64,000 bases of DNA from Zanthoxylum bungeanum. Its lineage: Eukaryota; Streptophyta; Magnoliopsida; Sapindales; Rutaceae. The notes under the pieces were generated by a model. The model saw nothing but the letters and a program-made list of their open reading frames with translations, was not told the DNA's origin and searched no databases. The translations under genes and the position numbers were made by a program. The stretch spans positions 62,001 through 126,000 of the forward strand of contig SKCR01033665.1 in the NCBI GenBank assembly GCA_019454045.1. Direction: 5' to 3'. Positions 35,723 to 45,138 of this stretch are shown in pieces. Positions within the stretch are counted from its first letter, which is position 1; each line of letters starts with the position of its first letter.

Positions 35723-36420
35723 GTCTTGTCCAAGTTGTGGTTTGTTGGCCAAAGTCAAGACCATTTCTTGTCCATCGACATTGATTATGAAGCTTTCCAT
35801 GGTGAATGGGTCGCGCTTAACTGGGATCACTAAGTTTGTTGTGCCAAAGCCAAGGCTTAGTTGATTCAGAGGAAAAAGATTAGGTAATACATTGCATGTA
35901 TTGGCATATATAAGATATATGTTTCGGACTTGGATGTCCCCCTACCGGATCTAGGAATTGGATTGGATCTAATCGATCTTATAGATCTACCTAGTTAATT
36001 ATCATACAATTTGTTGGCCAAAGTCAAGATTGTGTGATATTTAACGGGATCCTAGCCCACTAGGAAACACGGTTTCCCGAGTACTCGACAGAGGGTTAGA
36101 GGCTCGCCGAAAAATAGTGGGAGGCAAGAATTAAATTTGCAATACTCGTTTAATTACTTACCTTACGCGCTCAAACAAATATCATTCGTCATATAAATTA
36201 AATGTTAGTTGGACTAATATTTAAATTGTTGTTTTAAAAATAGTTGGACTATATTCAAACTAATTCAATAAATAGTTGATTTTATAATTGGATTATAGTA
36301 ATCAATATAATTGAATTAACAAATTAAAAGTATAGTTGATTATATAGTTGGACTATAGTAATCATTCTATATAATAGTACCTGATATCGTTGATTAAATA
36401 GTTGGACTATTAAAATCAAT
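35723..36420 (+). other. E+ leader, resumes after E-
   Basis: Starts GTCTTGTCCAAGTTGTGG, which lies within the F2 leader (compare about 19570-19590), and continues through the TTGGCCAAAGTCAAG repeats and the GGCTCGCCGAAAAATAGTGGG tract (36101-36122). AGTTGGACTA words repeat at 36200-36420. The first part of the leader is missing. Confidence 0.6.
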
Positions 36421-37347
36421 ATAAAATTGAAAGATTGACATTTAAAATATAATCCTAGGGAAAATGTATTTAAATGGTTTAATTTTCAAATTGGGAATAA
36501 AGTTTCAGGTTGGTCCTGGAAAAAAAAAACTTACTTTATTTGATAAAATAACATATTATGCCTAAGCCCGGAGTTAAGCAAATAGTAGAGCATAATCTTG
36601 GAAGATTTATGTGATGATAACTTAGTGCTTAATCCATTATACTTACCGCATTAGACTCCTTAATTTCTGAATCAGAACTAAGTATTAGATCCCTAAAGTA
36701 TGATAATGAAATTGAAGGATTTTCATATAACTATAATTAGATCTTAGAAGTACTAAAATTGCAATAATAACTCCTGGAGAGTTAATGACTATTCTCAAGG
36801 AGATAAAGTCAAAGTTTGCAATAAGGCAAGTAGCGCAAGGCGCACCTTACTTCGATATTCTAGAAACCCGAGGCTTGGCCAAAGGCTTCTGGAATGTTGA
36901 AAAAAGGGCAAAGGTAAATAAAATTATTAATCTTCTAGGAAGATAAATGACATATCCCAAAATGTCTACTAAATGTGGCAAACGGGATCGCGGAAGCGTG
37001 ACTGCCGTTTGGATAAAGCAGACATGAAGGAATTGAAGAATGAGCAAGGCTCTGACTTCAAATGTTTGTCCACATTATGTTCTTACTAGTATTAAAATTA
37101 GATTTTAAATACTTAGTGTGGAACATAAAATATAGTATTGATGTTCAGAATCTGTTTGAACAGGATACTGACTTCAATTGAGATTTATCTGCGAATTGTA
37201 AACGGGACGAATGTCGCTGTTTTGACCATAGATACCTAAGTTTAGGAACTACCTTCGGGTGTGTACTTAAATTAGGAAACAGTTATAATGTAACTAGTTG
37301 ACTAGATACATTATCTCTACATCAGTGTTTGACCCGCTGCGGGTGAA
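36421..37347 (+). pseudogene. E+ gag and protease remnant
   Basis: Decayed Gag: a short tract near 36480-36520 aligns with the SDWEMNLRIVLG codons of F2-outer. 36830-37070 aligns with the C-terminal Gag linker and nucleocapsid region, where the zinc knuckle is destroyed (CGKRDRGSV). 37080-37340 corresponds to the protease to pre-integrase part. It has many stops and is cut by the Athila-like element at 37347. Confidence 0.6.
37343..37347. repeat. Target site duplication GTGAA, left of Athila-like element
   Basis: GTGAA precedes TGACCGGCG. On the right side (49766-49769) the copy reads GGAA, a one-base deletion. E- (about 31070-31080) shows the uninterrupted site, complement of GGGTGAACCTTTAT. 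Confidence 0.75.
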
Positions 37348-38256
37348 TGACCGGCGTAAACACACACGTATAACGCAAGCGCACGTATCGTTCAAGTAGT
37401 ATAAAAATATCGATCCCACGAGGACTTAATTCCTACTGTGTTATAATTGTTGAATCTATTTATTTACAAATATCTAATTAAATGGATAAGAGAGATATGT
37501 TTGTTGATTTGATTGTTTTGAATGGCTTTCTAAATAAATAAAAAATAAAAGACAAAAAAAGAAAATACTAAAGAAAATACAAAAGACACAAAGATCTAGG
37601 GTTGTGATTCTTCCAATACCATTTTAAAGATGAAGTGATTATTATATAGATGGGTAAAACATTGATTTATTAACCTGGAACACGAAATTATGCGAAAGCC
37701 TCTGTCGATGGTCAGACACAAATACCCAGTGTAACCCAATTGAACCATATTCCTATGTCAACCAAATTATCTAGATTCATTAAGATTAAGTTCCAATTAT
37801 GGCTACCCCGCCCGACAGGTATATTCCTATCCTGTAAGGAAATCTATTAAAGGGTTATCTATCCTCAAGGAAGATCGTGGGCTATTGAGTCTAAGGTCTT
37901 AAACTTAAAATCCCTATGTCTAGTTCATTTTAAGTTTACCTAATCAATTTTATTAATGGCCAATTAATAAAAAGCATTAAGATTAAGACTCAATAAATAA
38001 ATCTTTATAATTACCCAAACTATAATCTAACCCTTATAAACGGTGATATTGAAATTCATCACAACCCCAGATAACTATTTAGTTACAAACATAACTAGGC
38101 TAATAAACTGAAAAATAAAAGAAATAAAGTAAAAATACTGAAAAGTAAAAGACATAAAGTAAAAAGTAAAATAAATGCTAAGGTAAAAGGAATTACTTTT
38201 ACTACTACTAATTAGAAATCTCCCATAAAATAATATATAAACTTGTTTTAATATTA

Positions 38257-38455
38257 CCAACCGACCAATCTGGCGGTATCCTGATTAAGTCAAATTAAGT
38301 CCAACCAGCCATATAGGCGGTAAATTTGTCCATAATCCAGCCATAAAGGCGGTACCAAAATTAAATTACCAACCGACCAATCTGGCGGTATCCTTGATTA
38401 GTCAGGTTTAAACCAGATTAAATTGAATGCCAACCGACCAATATAGCGGTATCCT
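38257..38455. repeat. Imperfect short repeats in Athila LTR
   Basis: Five related units: CCAACCGACCAATCTGGCGG at 38257, 38369 and (variant) 38430, and shorter CCAGCCATATAGGCGG and CCAGCCATAAAGGCGG between them. The other LTR has the same set at about 48609-48815. Confidence 0.7.
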
Positions 38456-38775
38456 TATTAATCAGTATTTTAAATAGTGAATATATTATTTTAAGGGAGA
38501 TTAATCTAAATAGTAACAGTAAAAGAATTACCTTTCACCTAGCTTGGGAAATTACCTCCTCATTACTGAAAAGTAAAAACTGAAAAATTAAAGAAAGAAA
38601 AGTACTGTGCGTAAAAGTAAATCGCGGAAAGTAAAAACTGAAAAGTAAAGAAAAGAAAGTGCGAAACTGAAATTAATTACTGAAAACTAAAAATAAACAA
38701 ACTAGATACAATTCTTATTTATTCATTAAGAATTTCAAAGAAGAAAGTATGAATTTTACAAATGAAATGGCTTGG

Positions 38776-38785
38776 TATTTATAGG
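38776..38785 (-). promoter_or_regulatory. TATA box in Athila 3' LTR
   Basis: CCTATAAATA in element sense, beside the palindrome GGCAAAATTTTGCC. Conserved at 49132-49141. Confidence 0.55.
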
Positions 38786-39405
38786 CAAAATTTTGCCACC
38801 ATCAAATCATCAATCAATTTCTCCACCAATTACATTATTAATTTCTCCACTAATTACTCCACCAAATCCATAATTGCTCCAATAATTTCTTATCTTGTTT
38901 GGTGTTGATTTGATAATTTTTATTAATTATTAATTAATTAATATTTTGCTTTGAAAATGATTGATAATGACTTTTAATAATTACACTCCACACACTTCTG
39001 GATGGTTCATCAATTTCGGTCATGAAATCTTCAGAATTCGAAAATATTTTCTCTTTCAAAGTTGTAGATCTTTGAGTCTTCTTTAATCTGGCACTTGAAT
39101 CAGCTCAATCCGATATCTGAGTAAAAAGTTATGCCCAACATACGACAGATGTGCAAAACTGGAATTTCCAAAACTGCACTTCGTCAAAACGCCCTTTCAA
39201 ATTTCCAATCTCCAAAATTAATATATCAAGTCCAATAATTGCCCTTATTTGATCCACATTTCGTCCTAAATGATTTCATTGAGTCCCGATATTATTTTAT
39301 CTGCAAAATAAACTAAAACACATCAAAACATTCATCAAACCCGAGAAACTAAACAAAATATTAAGTAAAAGGGGCGGTAAATATTGATATATTTTCCGCT
39401 CATCA

Positions 39406-39420
39406 CACCCCCAAACCTAA
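39406..39420 (-). other. Polypurine tract of the Athila-like element
   Basis: Element sense TTAGGTTTGGGGGTG directly before the 3' LTR. A near copy (TTAGGTTTGGGGGTGAGG, preceded by GACATTGGGGACAATGTC) lies 1.2 kb upstream at about 40628-40665, where Athila elements commonly have such a block. Confidence 0.7.
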
Positions 39421-40665
39421 CATTTTGCTAGTCCTCGAGCAAAACAACAAAATAAAATTAAAATTAAACTAAGCCACTTTCGTAGGGATCACGGTTGCAT
39501 TTAGCGTATGCAACAAGCCTTTAAACCCCTAGGTGTCCCTAGTGGACGAGTTGTAGTCTCGTGAGGGTTTACAGCAATGATACCCACAAACATTTTACAA
39601 AAGTAAAAAGGCAGTAAAACTAATGCACACAAAAGCAAAAAGACAAGAGAAAAGAGAATAAAGAAGATAGTAACTAATCAGGTGAAACTTCTACTACAAG
39701 TTTCTAGTTGTTTTGTTTCTTTCTAAATTACTAAATAAGTAAATTCTCCGATTATTTTTACCATTCTTCATATACACAGCCAACATAATATTAAACAACT
39801 CATTTTTGCCCACAACAGTCATAAGTGCAGTTGATAAGAGAGTAATATTTTTGTCCTAAAGTTCTATCAGATTTCACACCTTTTTGTAGCAATGGAATAA
39901 TTTCTGATTTTTCTGATTTTTTTCTTTGATTTTTCTGAATTTTGATTTTTTTTATATACAATACCTTCCGTCTATGTAGCGAGCTTTGGGTCGGTGACTC
40001 CCAAACCAGTTGGCTTTAGGGCACCAGGTGTTAAGACACCCCTACGAACTTAATTACTCAGACTTCAGATATATATTTTGCAGTATCTTGATCCATGTAA
40101 CGAGCTTTGGGCCAATGACTCCCAAACCAGTTGGTTTTAGGGCACTAGGTGTTAAAACACCCTTACAGACTTAATAACTCGGATCTCAGACGTTTTTTTT
40201 TTTTTTTTATTTTTTTTTTTTTTTACTCCATTGCTTTTTAAGATGCTTCCTCCAATTAAACTAGAGCACTGAATATTACAAACTTTTCATTTTAGCTCAT
40301 GTCTGTATGTTACTATGTATGTTGATAATACCTGTCAACTGAGCATATGAAGATTCATTTTAGTCAGTTTTATGGAGAATTCACAAATTAAATAATTCAA
40401 AATGAAATAAACAAAAATTAACTTGTTTCGAAATAGGTTTGAGATACGTCTCAGGAGTGGAAACTCCTTACTCGGCTATCTCTTACCAATTTCACCCTTT
40501 TAAAAATAAAAAACACAAAAATGCAAAATATTTTTGTAATTTTTGAAAATTTTTCAATTTTTTTGTATTTTTCGAAAAATTTGGACTAAAAATAAAAACA
40601 CAATACAAACAAGTACTAAACTATACCTCACCCCCAAACCTAAATGAGACATTGTCCCCAATGTC
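39421..40665 (-). other. Athila-like 3' non-coding region
   Basis: No ORF. It holds a tandem pair of about 120-bp units (39970-40194), a poly-T run (about 40193-40224), and the second polypurine-like block at 40628-40665. Confidence 0.6.
39970..40194. repeat. About 120-bp tandem duplication
   Basis: Two units sharing GACTCCCAAACCAGTTGG and a TTAGGGCACCAGGTGTTAAG-like stretch, starting at 39970 and about 40091, roughly 85% alike by eye. Confidence 0.75.
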
Positions 40666-41381
40666 TTAAACAGTGAAAGAAGAGTTTAGAAAATAATACC
40701 TGGTTAGCTGAAATTCTACAGGAAAATTAAAGGTTAAGATCCAGATTATTCGTCGCTTCTTACCACGATCGTCCTCAGACCATTTTATTTTTGAAATGAT
40801 AGGGTCAACTTTCGGTTCATAGGCATAGGCTATAGTGTCTATTAGATGGAGCGAGTTCTGGCAGTAAAGAGGAGTTCTTTCATAGGTTTTGACACGAACC
40901 CATTTCTCCGAGCATCATCAAGAAACACACAAAGAAAATCATAAAATCCATCAACGTTGAGTAGTCCAAGCGGTTTCTGGTGTATGTTCAGGTTCGCCCA
41001 AGATAGTACTATAAAAATTTCCTCCAATGTGCCCAAGCCACCTGGCAAAGCAATAAAAGCATCAGAACGGTTAATCATTTCTACCAGTCGTTCAGACATA
41101 CCTGGCACGATCAGTTCCTCTCCGTTTGATGAACCAATAAGATTTGCCTCTGCCAAAGGTTTTGGGATGATTCCCAAAACATGACTGCCTCCTTCCTGTA
41201 CAGCCTTTGAAACGATCCCCATAAGTCCAAGATTTCCTCCGCCATATATTAAGTGCATATTCCTTGCTGCTAAGACTCGACCCAATTCCTGTGCTGCTTC
41301 TATGTATTGTGGTTTAGTACCAACAGTACTACCGCAAAACACGCAAATGTTTTCAACTCGTCTTCTTGAAGTGGCTTCCAT
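40666..41381 (-). pseudogene. LOG-like: Captured LOG-type cytokinin riboside 5'-monophosphate phosphoribohydrolase
   Basis: The 179-codon frame 41381-40842 reads as a plant LOG protein. LOG enzymes release active cytokinin bases from their riboside monophosphates in the cytosol. Visible: N-terminal RVENICVFCGSTVG, nucleotide-site glycines YGGGNLGLMG (residues 46-55), LGIIPKPLAE, the MSERLVEM segment (95-102; Arg98 kept, the usual following Lys is Leu), the family motif PGGLGTLEE (113-121), and KPLGLLNVDGFYDFL. It is intronless, unlike plant LOG genes, which have several introns. The stop at 40842 is early by family length (about 210-225). The next frame (40851-40666) continues with a LOG-like end (LIDTIAYAYEP, then SKIKWSEDD), so one small indel near 40850 broke it. 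It lies 0.9 kb after pol, in the same orientation. Confidence 0.85.
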
Positions 41382-41433
41382 GTTTTACTCTGGATATCTT
41401 CAAAAGTGCAATGATGAGTTGAATTTATAATAC

Positions 41434-41455
41434 CTGAAAAGGGGAGTAAAAATAG
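41434..41455 (-). promoter_or_regulatory. Splice-acceptor-like site before LOG-like ORF
   Basis: On the minus strand a pyrimidine tract TTTTTACTCCCCTTTTCAG ends 53 bases before the LOG ATG (41381). It could allow expression from a spliced subgenomic RNA. Prediction from sequence only. Confidence 0.4.
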
Positions 41456-41528
41456 CACAAGTATCTTCCAAAGGACGATTAGTAGCGAAATAGTAAAATA
41501 GATCGTGATAGTCAACAAGATCTGGATC

Positions 41529-41604
41529 CTGTCAGGAGAAAATAAAAGAAAACAACAAAACAAATTACAATTATTAGCAAAAGACAAAGAGATATAATAT
41601 TTAC
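41529..41604 (-). other. Possible 76-nt intron
   Basis: Minus strand: GTAAATATTAT at the 5' end, a T-rich body, a TGCTAATAATT branch-like string and TTCTCCTGACAG at the 3' end. The frame entering it (RIDVNQARIF) continues after it as DPDLVDYHDLFYYF for 42 codons, to a stop at 41400-41402, so the flanks look like exons of one frame. Confidence 0.4.
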
Positions 41605-41627
41605 AAAAATACGGGCTTGATTGACGT

Positions 41628-42181
41628 CTATGCGTCAGGGACAAGCTTCCCATCCAATTTTCTTATAAATTGGCAAACAGGGTCTTTTTGAGTCAGATTC
41701 CCGAGACTTAACTGTTGTCTTTCTTTTTGAAATTGTGTATGTAATTTGCGAAAGGCTATGTGAACATGTCCACTGGGATGCGTCTCAAGAGTCGAAGATA
41801 GATCATCTAAAGACTCCTTACTCAAGCCATCCCTAATGAATTAATTTTGTCTTCTCGATTATCAGACACCATTCCTAAAGAACGACAACGAGTATTACAA
41901 TTCCAACGTGCACATTTGAAACAAACACCCATTTGCTTAGCTCTACGTTTCTTTGCATAGGTGCTTCTTCCAAATCCAGGTAAATAAGAATTACAAGACT
42001 CAGAATACTCACCTGCTAAACGAATTCGTGCTTCGATTACCCAACAAATATCAGTAGGAATACCTTTGTTCATCAATAGTCTCATCCGTTCCAAGCGAGC
42101 TTTGTAAACTTTCATCAGAGATTTTTGAGGGAGAGAAGGAAATTGCTTGTGAAGATTTACGAGAGCTTCTTCCATCTTAAT
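41628..42181 (-). pseudogene. Accessory ORF of unknown function between pol and LOG-like gene
   Basis: From ATG 42173-42175 the minus strand reads MEEALVNLHKQFPSLPQKSL and on for 117 codons to TGA at 41822-41824. A shift of one frame then continues as LSKESLDDLSSTLETHPSGH to TAG near 41628. The protein is basic, with a Cys cluster GVCFKCARWNCNTRCRS (C-x2-C-x4-C-x3-C), possibly zinc-binding. There is no signal peptide or membrane segment in this frame, so it does not look like an envelope protein. A possible further exon lies at 41400-41528. I do not recognise the family. It sits right after an acceptor-like site (42182) and ahead of the LOG-like gene, so it may be a second captured host gene or an element-specific ORF. 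Confidence 0.5.
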
Positions 42182-42203
42182 CTGCAAAAACTAAACACAC
42201 AAA
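42182..42203 (-). promoter_or_regulatory. Splice-acceptor-like site after pol
   Basis: Minus strand TTTTGTGTGTTTAGTTTTTGCAG, eight bases before the accessory ORF start. It is preceded by GGGAGGCAACCCATG (about 42240-42254), a block common after pol in Athila elements, whose env-like genes are thought to be expressed by splicing. Confidence 0.45.
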
Positions 42204-42304
42204 ATTAAATCACACAAAATCACAATATATACACAAATTGCATGGGTTGCCTCCCTGCGAGCGCTAAGTTTAAAGTCGTCAGCTAGACGTGACTTTTTGA
42301 ACGT

Positions 42305-42672
42305 TTAGGCTGGATCTGAAAGTGTGACAGTTTCTTTTTGACGCTCCAACGGTTCTCCCCAATAATGCTTAACCCGCTGACTGTTAACTTTGAATGTGTT
42401 GTTGGTATTGGGATCCAGTAACTCAACAGCTCCATGTGGTAAAACCTGAGTGATCACAAATGGACCTGACCACCTTGATTTCAACTTTCCAGGGAAAAGT
42501 TTCAACCTCGAGTTGTACAACAAACCTGTTGCCTTGGTTCCAACTGTCTGTGCACTATTTTTCGGTCATGCCATCTCTTGGTCTTTTCTTTGTACAGTCT
42601 GGCATTCTCATAAGCCTGTAGGCGAAATTCCTCCAATTCATTGAGTTGGTGAAGTCTTTTCTCTCCTGCAGC
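42305..42672 (-). pseudogene. Athila-like pol, integrase C-terminal end
   Basis: Continuation of integrase after an in-frame TAA at about 42673-42675. The same frame reads KRLHQLNELEEFRLQAYENA and then KTKRWHDRKIVHRQLEPRQQV. At about 42525 one base is lost and the end continues in another frame (KLKSRWSGPFVITQVLPHG, then RVKHYWGEPLE) to TGA at about 42305. This is the DNA-binding C-terminal domain typical of Gypsy integrases. Confidence 0.85.
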
Positions 42673-44703
42673 TTAGCTTGGATCAAAATTCAACTTCTTC
42701 AGTGCCCAGTACGCCTTGTGTTCAAGCTCAACTGGAAGATGGCATGCTTTCCCAAACACCAATCGATATGGTGACATACCAATGGGTGTCTTGTAAGCTG
42801 TACGGTAGGCCCATAATGCATCATCCAGTTTTACAGACCAGTCCCTCCTTGTTGATCCAACGGTTCTTTCCAAGATTCTTTTGATTTCTCTATTTGAAAC
42901 TTCAACCTGTCCATTTGACTGTGGATGGTAGGCTGTGGCAACCTTGTGAGTAACTCCGTATTTGGATAGAAGTGCATCAAAGTATTTGTTGCAGAAATGA
43001 GAGCCACCATCGCTGATGATTGCTCGAGGTGTTCCAAACCGAGTGAAAATGTTCTTTTTCAGGAATTTGATCACCACTTTTGAATCATTGGATGGCAGTG
43101 CAATTGCTTCAACCCATTTGGAGACGTAGTCTACAGCAACCAAGATGTACAGGTTTCCGAATGATGGAACAAAGGGTCCCATGAAATCAATACCCCACAC
43201 ATCAAATATCTCAACTTCCAGAATGTTTTGCAATGGTCCTTCGTTTCTTCTCGAAATATTCCCCATTCTCTGGCACCTGTCACATTGAAAAGCAAAAAGA
43301 TAAGCATCTTTAAAAAGTGTAGGCCAGAACAAACCTGATTGAAGGACTTTTGCTGCAGTTTTGTTTCCGCTGAAGTGTCCGCCATATGGTGATGAATGAC
43401 AGTGCTGCAAAACACTGTTGACCTCCTCCTGTGGAACACACCGTCTCAATAATTGATCAGCACACCGTTTGAACAGGTACGGCTCATCCCAGATATAGTG
43501 CTTGACTTCTTTGAAGAATTTCTTCCGTTGTTGAGTTGTCCATTCCAACGGCCATTTTCCTGACACAATGTAGTTGACATAGTCAGCATACCAAGGGGTA
43601 TCTTGTTGTTTCATGGCAAATAGCTGTTCATCTGGAAAAGTTTCTTTGATTGACAGTTCTTTGCCAGCTGTTTCTCCATTCTCGATCCTCGATAAGTGAT
43701 CTGCCACCTGGTTCTCTGTTCCTTTCCTGTCTCGAATCTCCACGTCAAATTCTTGCAGAAGAAGTATCCAACGGATCAATCTGGGTTTGGCATCTTTCTT
43801 CGCGATCAGATATTTGATTGCTGAATGATCTGTGTAGACTACCACTTTGGGACCCAACAGATAAGAACGGAATTTGTCAAAAGCGAACACAACTGCAAGC
43901 AACTCCTTTTCAGTGGTTGTGTAGTTGAGTTGAGCTTCATTTAGAGTTCTGCTGGAGTAGTAAATGGTGTGGAAAATCTTTGCTTTGCGTTGTCCCAAAA
44001 CTGCACCTACAGCAAAATCACTAGCATCACACATTACTTCAAATGGAAGGGTCCAGTCTGGTGTTACAATGATGGGGGCAGAAACCAGCTTCTGTTTCAA
44101 GATCTCGAAGGCTTCATGGCATTCTTTGGTGAAGTTGAAAGGCACATCCTTTTCCAGAAGGTTGCAAAGAGGTTTTGCAATTTTGGAAAAGTCTTTGATA
44201 AATCTCCTGTAAAAACCTGCATGTCCAAGAAAACTCCGAATGCCTTTGACAGATGTTGGAGGAGGTAGTTTTTCAATTGTCTCGATCTTTGCTTTGTCTA
44301 CCTCGATTCCCTTTTGTGAGATCCGGTGTCCAAGAACAATGCCTTCCTGTACCATAAAGTGGCATTTCTCCCAATTGAGTACCAAGTTCGTGTCTTCACA
44401 CCTTTGTAATACATGTTCAAGATTTTGCAAACAATGATCAAATGAATCTCCAAATACAGAAAAGTCATCCATGAAAACCTCCATACTCTGCTCCAACATA
44501 TCTGAGAAAATGGCCATCATGCAACGCTGAAATGTGGCAGGGGCATTACATAGTCCAAATGGCATCCTGCGGAAAGCAAAAGTACCATAAGGACATGTAA
44601 ATGTGGTTTTCTCCTGATCCTCTGGTGCAATGGAAATCTGATTGTATCCTGAATATCCATCCAAAAAGCAATAGAACTCATGTCCCGCCAATCTGTCTAA
44701 CAT
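42673..44703 (-). CDS. pol: Athila-like pol: RT, RNase H and integrase (676 codons open)
   Basis: Long open frame. RT palm: [11 protein letters not shown] (residues 13-23) and active-site FMDD (77-80), a usual Gypsy variant of YxDD. RNase [11 protein letters not shown] (Asp226), TEKELLAVV and [10 protein letters not shown] (Asp292). Integrase: an H2C2 zinc finger with [10 protein letters not shown] (434-443) and CDRC (474-477), catalytic Asp506 (GIDFMGPF), Asp565 (ISDGGSHF) and Glu601 ([10 protein letters not shown]). All key residues are kept. It would make, degrade and integrate element nucleic acid. The first RT part is in another frame upstream (44762-45135) because of a one-base insertion near 44755, so this is the 3' piece of a once longer polyprotein. 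Start is the first Met of the open stretch, not a true start. Confidence 0.9.
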   Translation of the reverse strand: MLDRLAGHEFYCFLDGYSGYNQISIAPEDQEKTTFTCPYGTFAFRRMPFGLCNAPATFQRCMMAIFSDMLEQSMEVFMDDFSVFGDSFDHCLQNLEHVLQRCEDTNLVLNWEKCHFMVQEGIVLGHRISQKGIEVDKAKIETIEKLPPPTSVKGIRSFLGHAGFYRRFIKDFSKIAKPLCNLLEKDVPFNFTKECHEAFEILKQKLVSAPIIVTPDWTLPFEVMCDASDFAVGAVLGQRKAKIFHTIYYSSRTLNEAQLNYTTTEKELLAVVFAFDKFRSYLLGPKVVVYTDHSAIKYLIAKKDAKPRLIRWILLLQEFDVEIRDRKGTENQVADHLSRIENGETAGKELSIKETFPDEQLFAMKQQDTPWYADYVNYIVSGKWPLEWTTQQRKKFFKEVKHYIWDEPYLFKRCADQLLRRCVPQEEVNSVLQHCHSSPYGGHFSGNKTAAKVLQSGLFWPTLFKDAYLFAFQCDRCQRMGNISRRNEGPLQNILEVEIFDVWGIDFMGPFVPSFGNLYILVAVDYVSKWVEAIALPSNDSKVVIKFLKKNIFTRFGTPRAIISDGGSHFCNKYFDALLSKYGVTHKVATAYHPQSNGQVEVSNREIKRILERTVGSTRRDWSVKLDDALWAYRTAYKTPIGMSPYRLVFGKACHLPVELEHKAYWALKKLNFDPS

Positions 44704-44761
44704 CTGGTCAATGAATGGCAGCGGAAAATGGTCCTTTCTGGTGGCTTTGTTCAGCTTACGG

Positions 44762-45135
44762 TTAGTCCATGCATACTCTCCATCCAGTCACCGTTCTTGT
44801 CGGAATTAACTCATTCTTTTCATTGGTGATCACAGTAATTCCTCCTTTCTTCGGCACACATTGCATAGGACTCACCCAACTGCTGTCTGAAATGGGATAA
44901 ATGATGCCAGCATCCAACCATTTGATGATTTCTTTCTTCACGACTTCCTTCATGATTGGATTGAGTCTCCGTTGATGCTCCACAGTGGGTTTGTACTCAT
45001 CGTTCATCAAGATTTTGTGCATGCAAAATGATGGACTAATGCCTCGAATGTCTGCTATAGTCCAACCAATGGCTTTCTTGTGCTCTCGCAATACTCTCAG
45101 CAACTTTTCTTCCTGTTCCAATGTTAGCGACGAAG
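44762..45135 (-). pseudogene. pol: Athila-like pol, RT N-terminal part
   Basis: Reads EQEEKLLRVLREHKKAIGW, HQRRLNPIMKEVVKKEI, WLDAGIIYPISDSSWVSP and QCVPKKGGITV: the finger region and first catalytic-side motifs of a Gypsy RT. It ends at GWRVCMD, where one extra base (near 44755) makes a stop; the next frame picks up the RT palm. Confidence 0.85.
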
Positions 45136-45138
45136 AAA

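Larger units (their letters stand above)
37348..39405 (-). repeat. Athila-like 3' LTR
   Basis: 2.06 kb. In element sense it starts TGATGAGCGGAAAATATATC and ends GTTTACGCCGGTCA. Very similar to 47721-49765, differing mostly by one-base indels, with the polypurine-side third almost identical. It contains the GGCGG repeats (38257-38455) and a TATA box (38776-38785). Confidence 0.9.

Noticed and set aside
40190..40226. Poly-T run as a poly(A) tail of a reverse-strand retrocopy (LOG mRNA tail)
   Set aside because: It lies about 0.45 kb beyond the LOG end and past an Athila-type polypurine block, with no target duplication; the run alone does not support a LINE-type retrocopy.
41300..41653. Hydrophobic minus-strand frame overlapping the LOG start, membrane-segment-like
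   Set aside because: It runs through the T-rich putative intron and in a different frame from LOG; the hydrophobicity follows from T-rich DNA. Kept out as an env candidate.
41628..42181. Accessory ORF read as an envelope gene
   Set aside because: No signal peptide, membrane span or fusion-like segment in the main frame; position alone is not enough.
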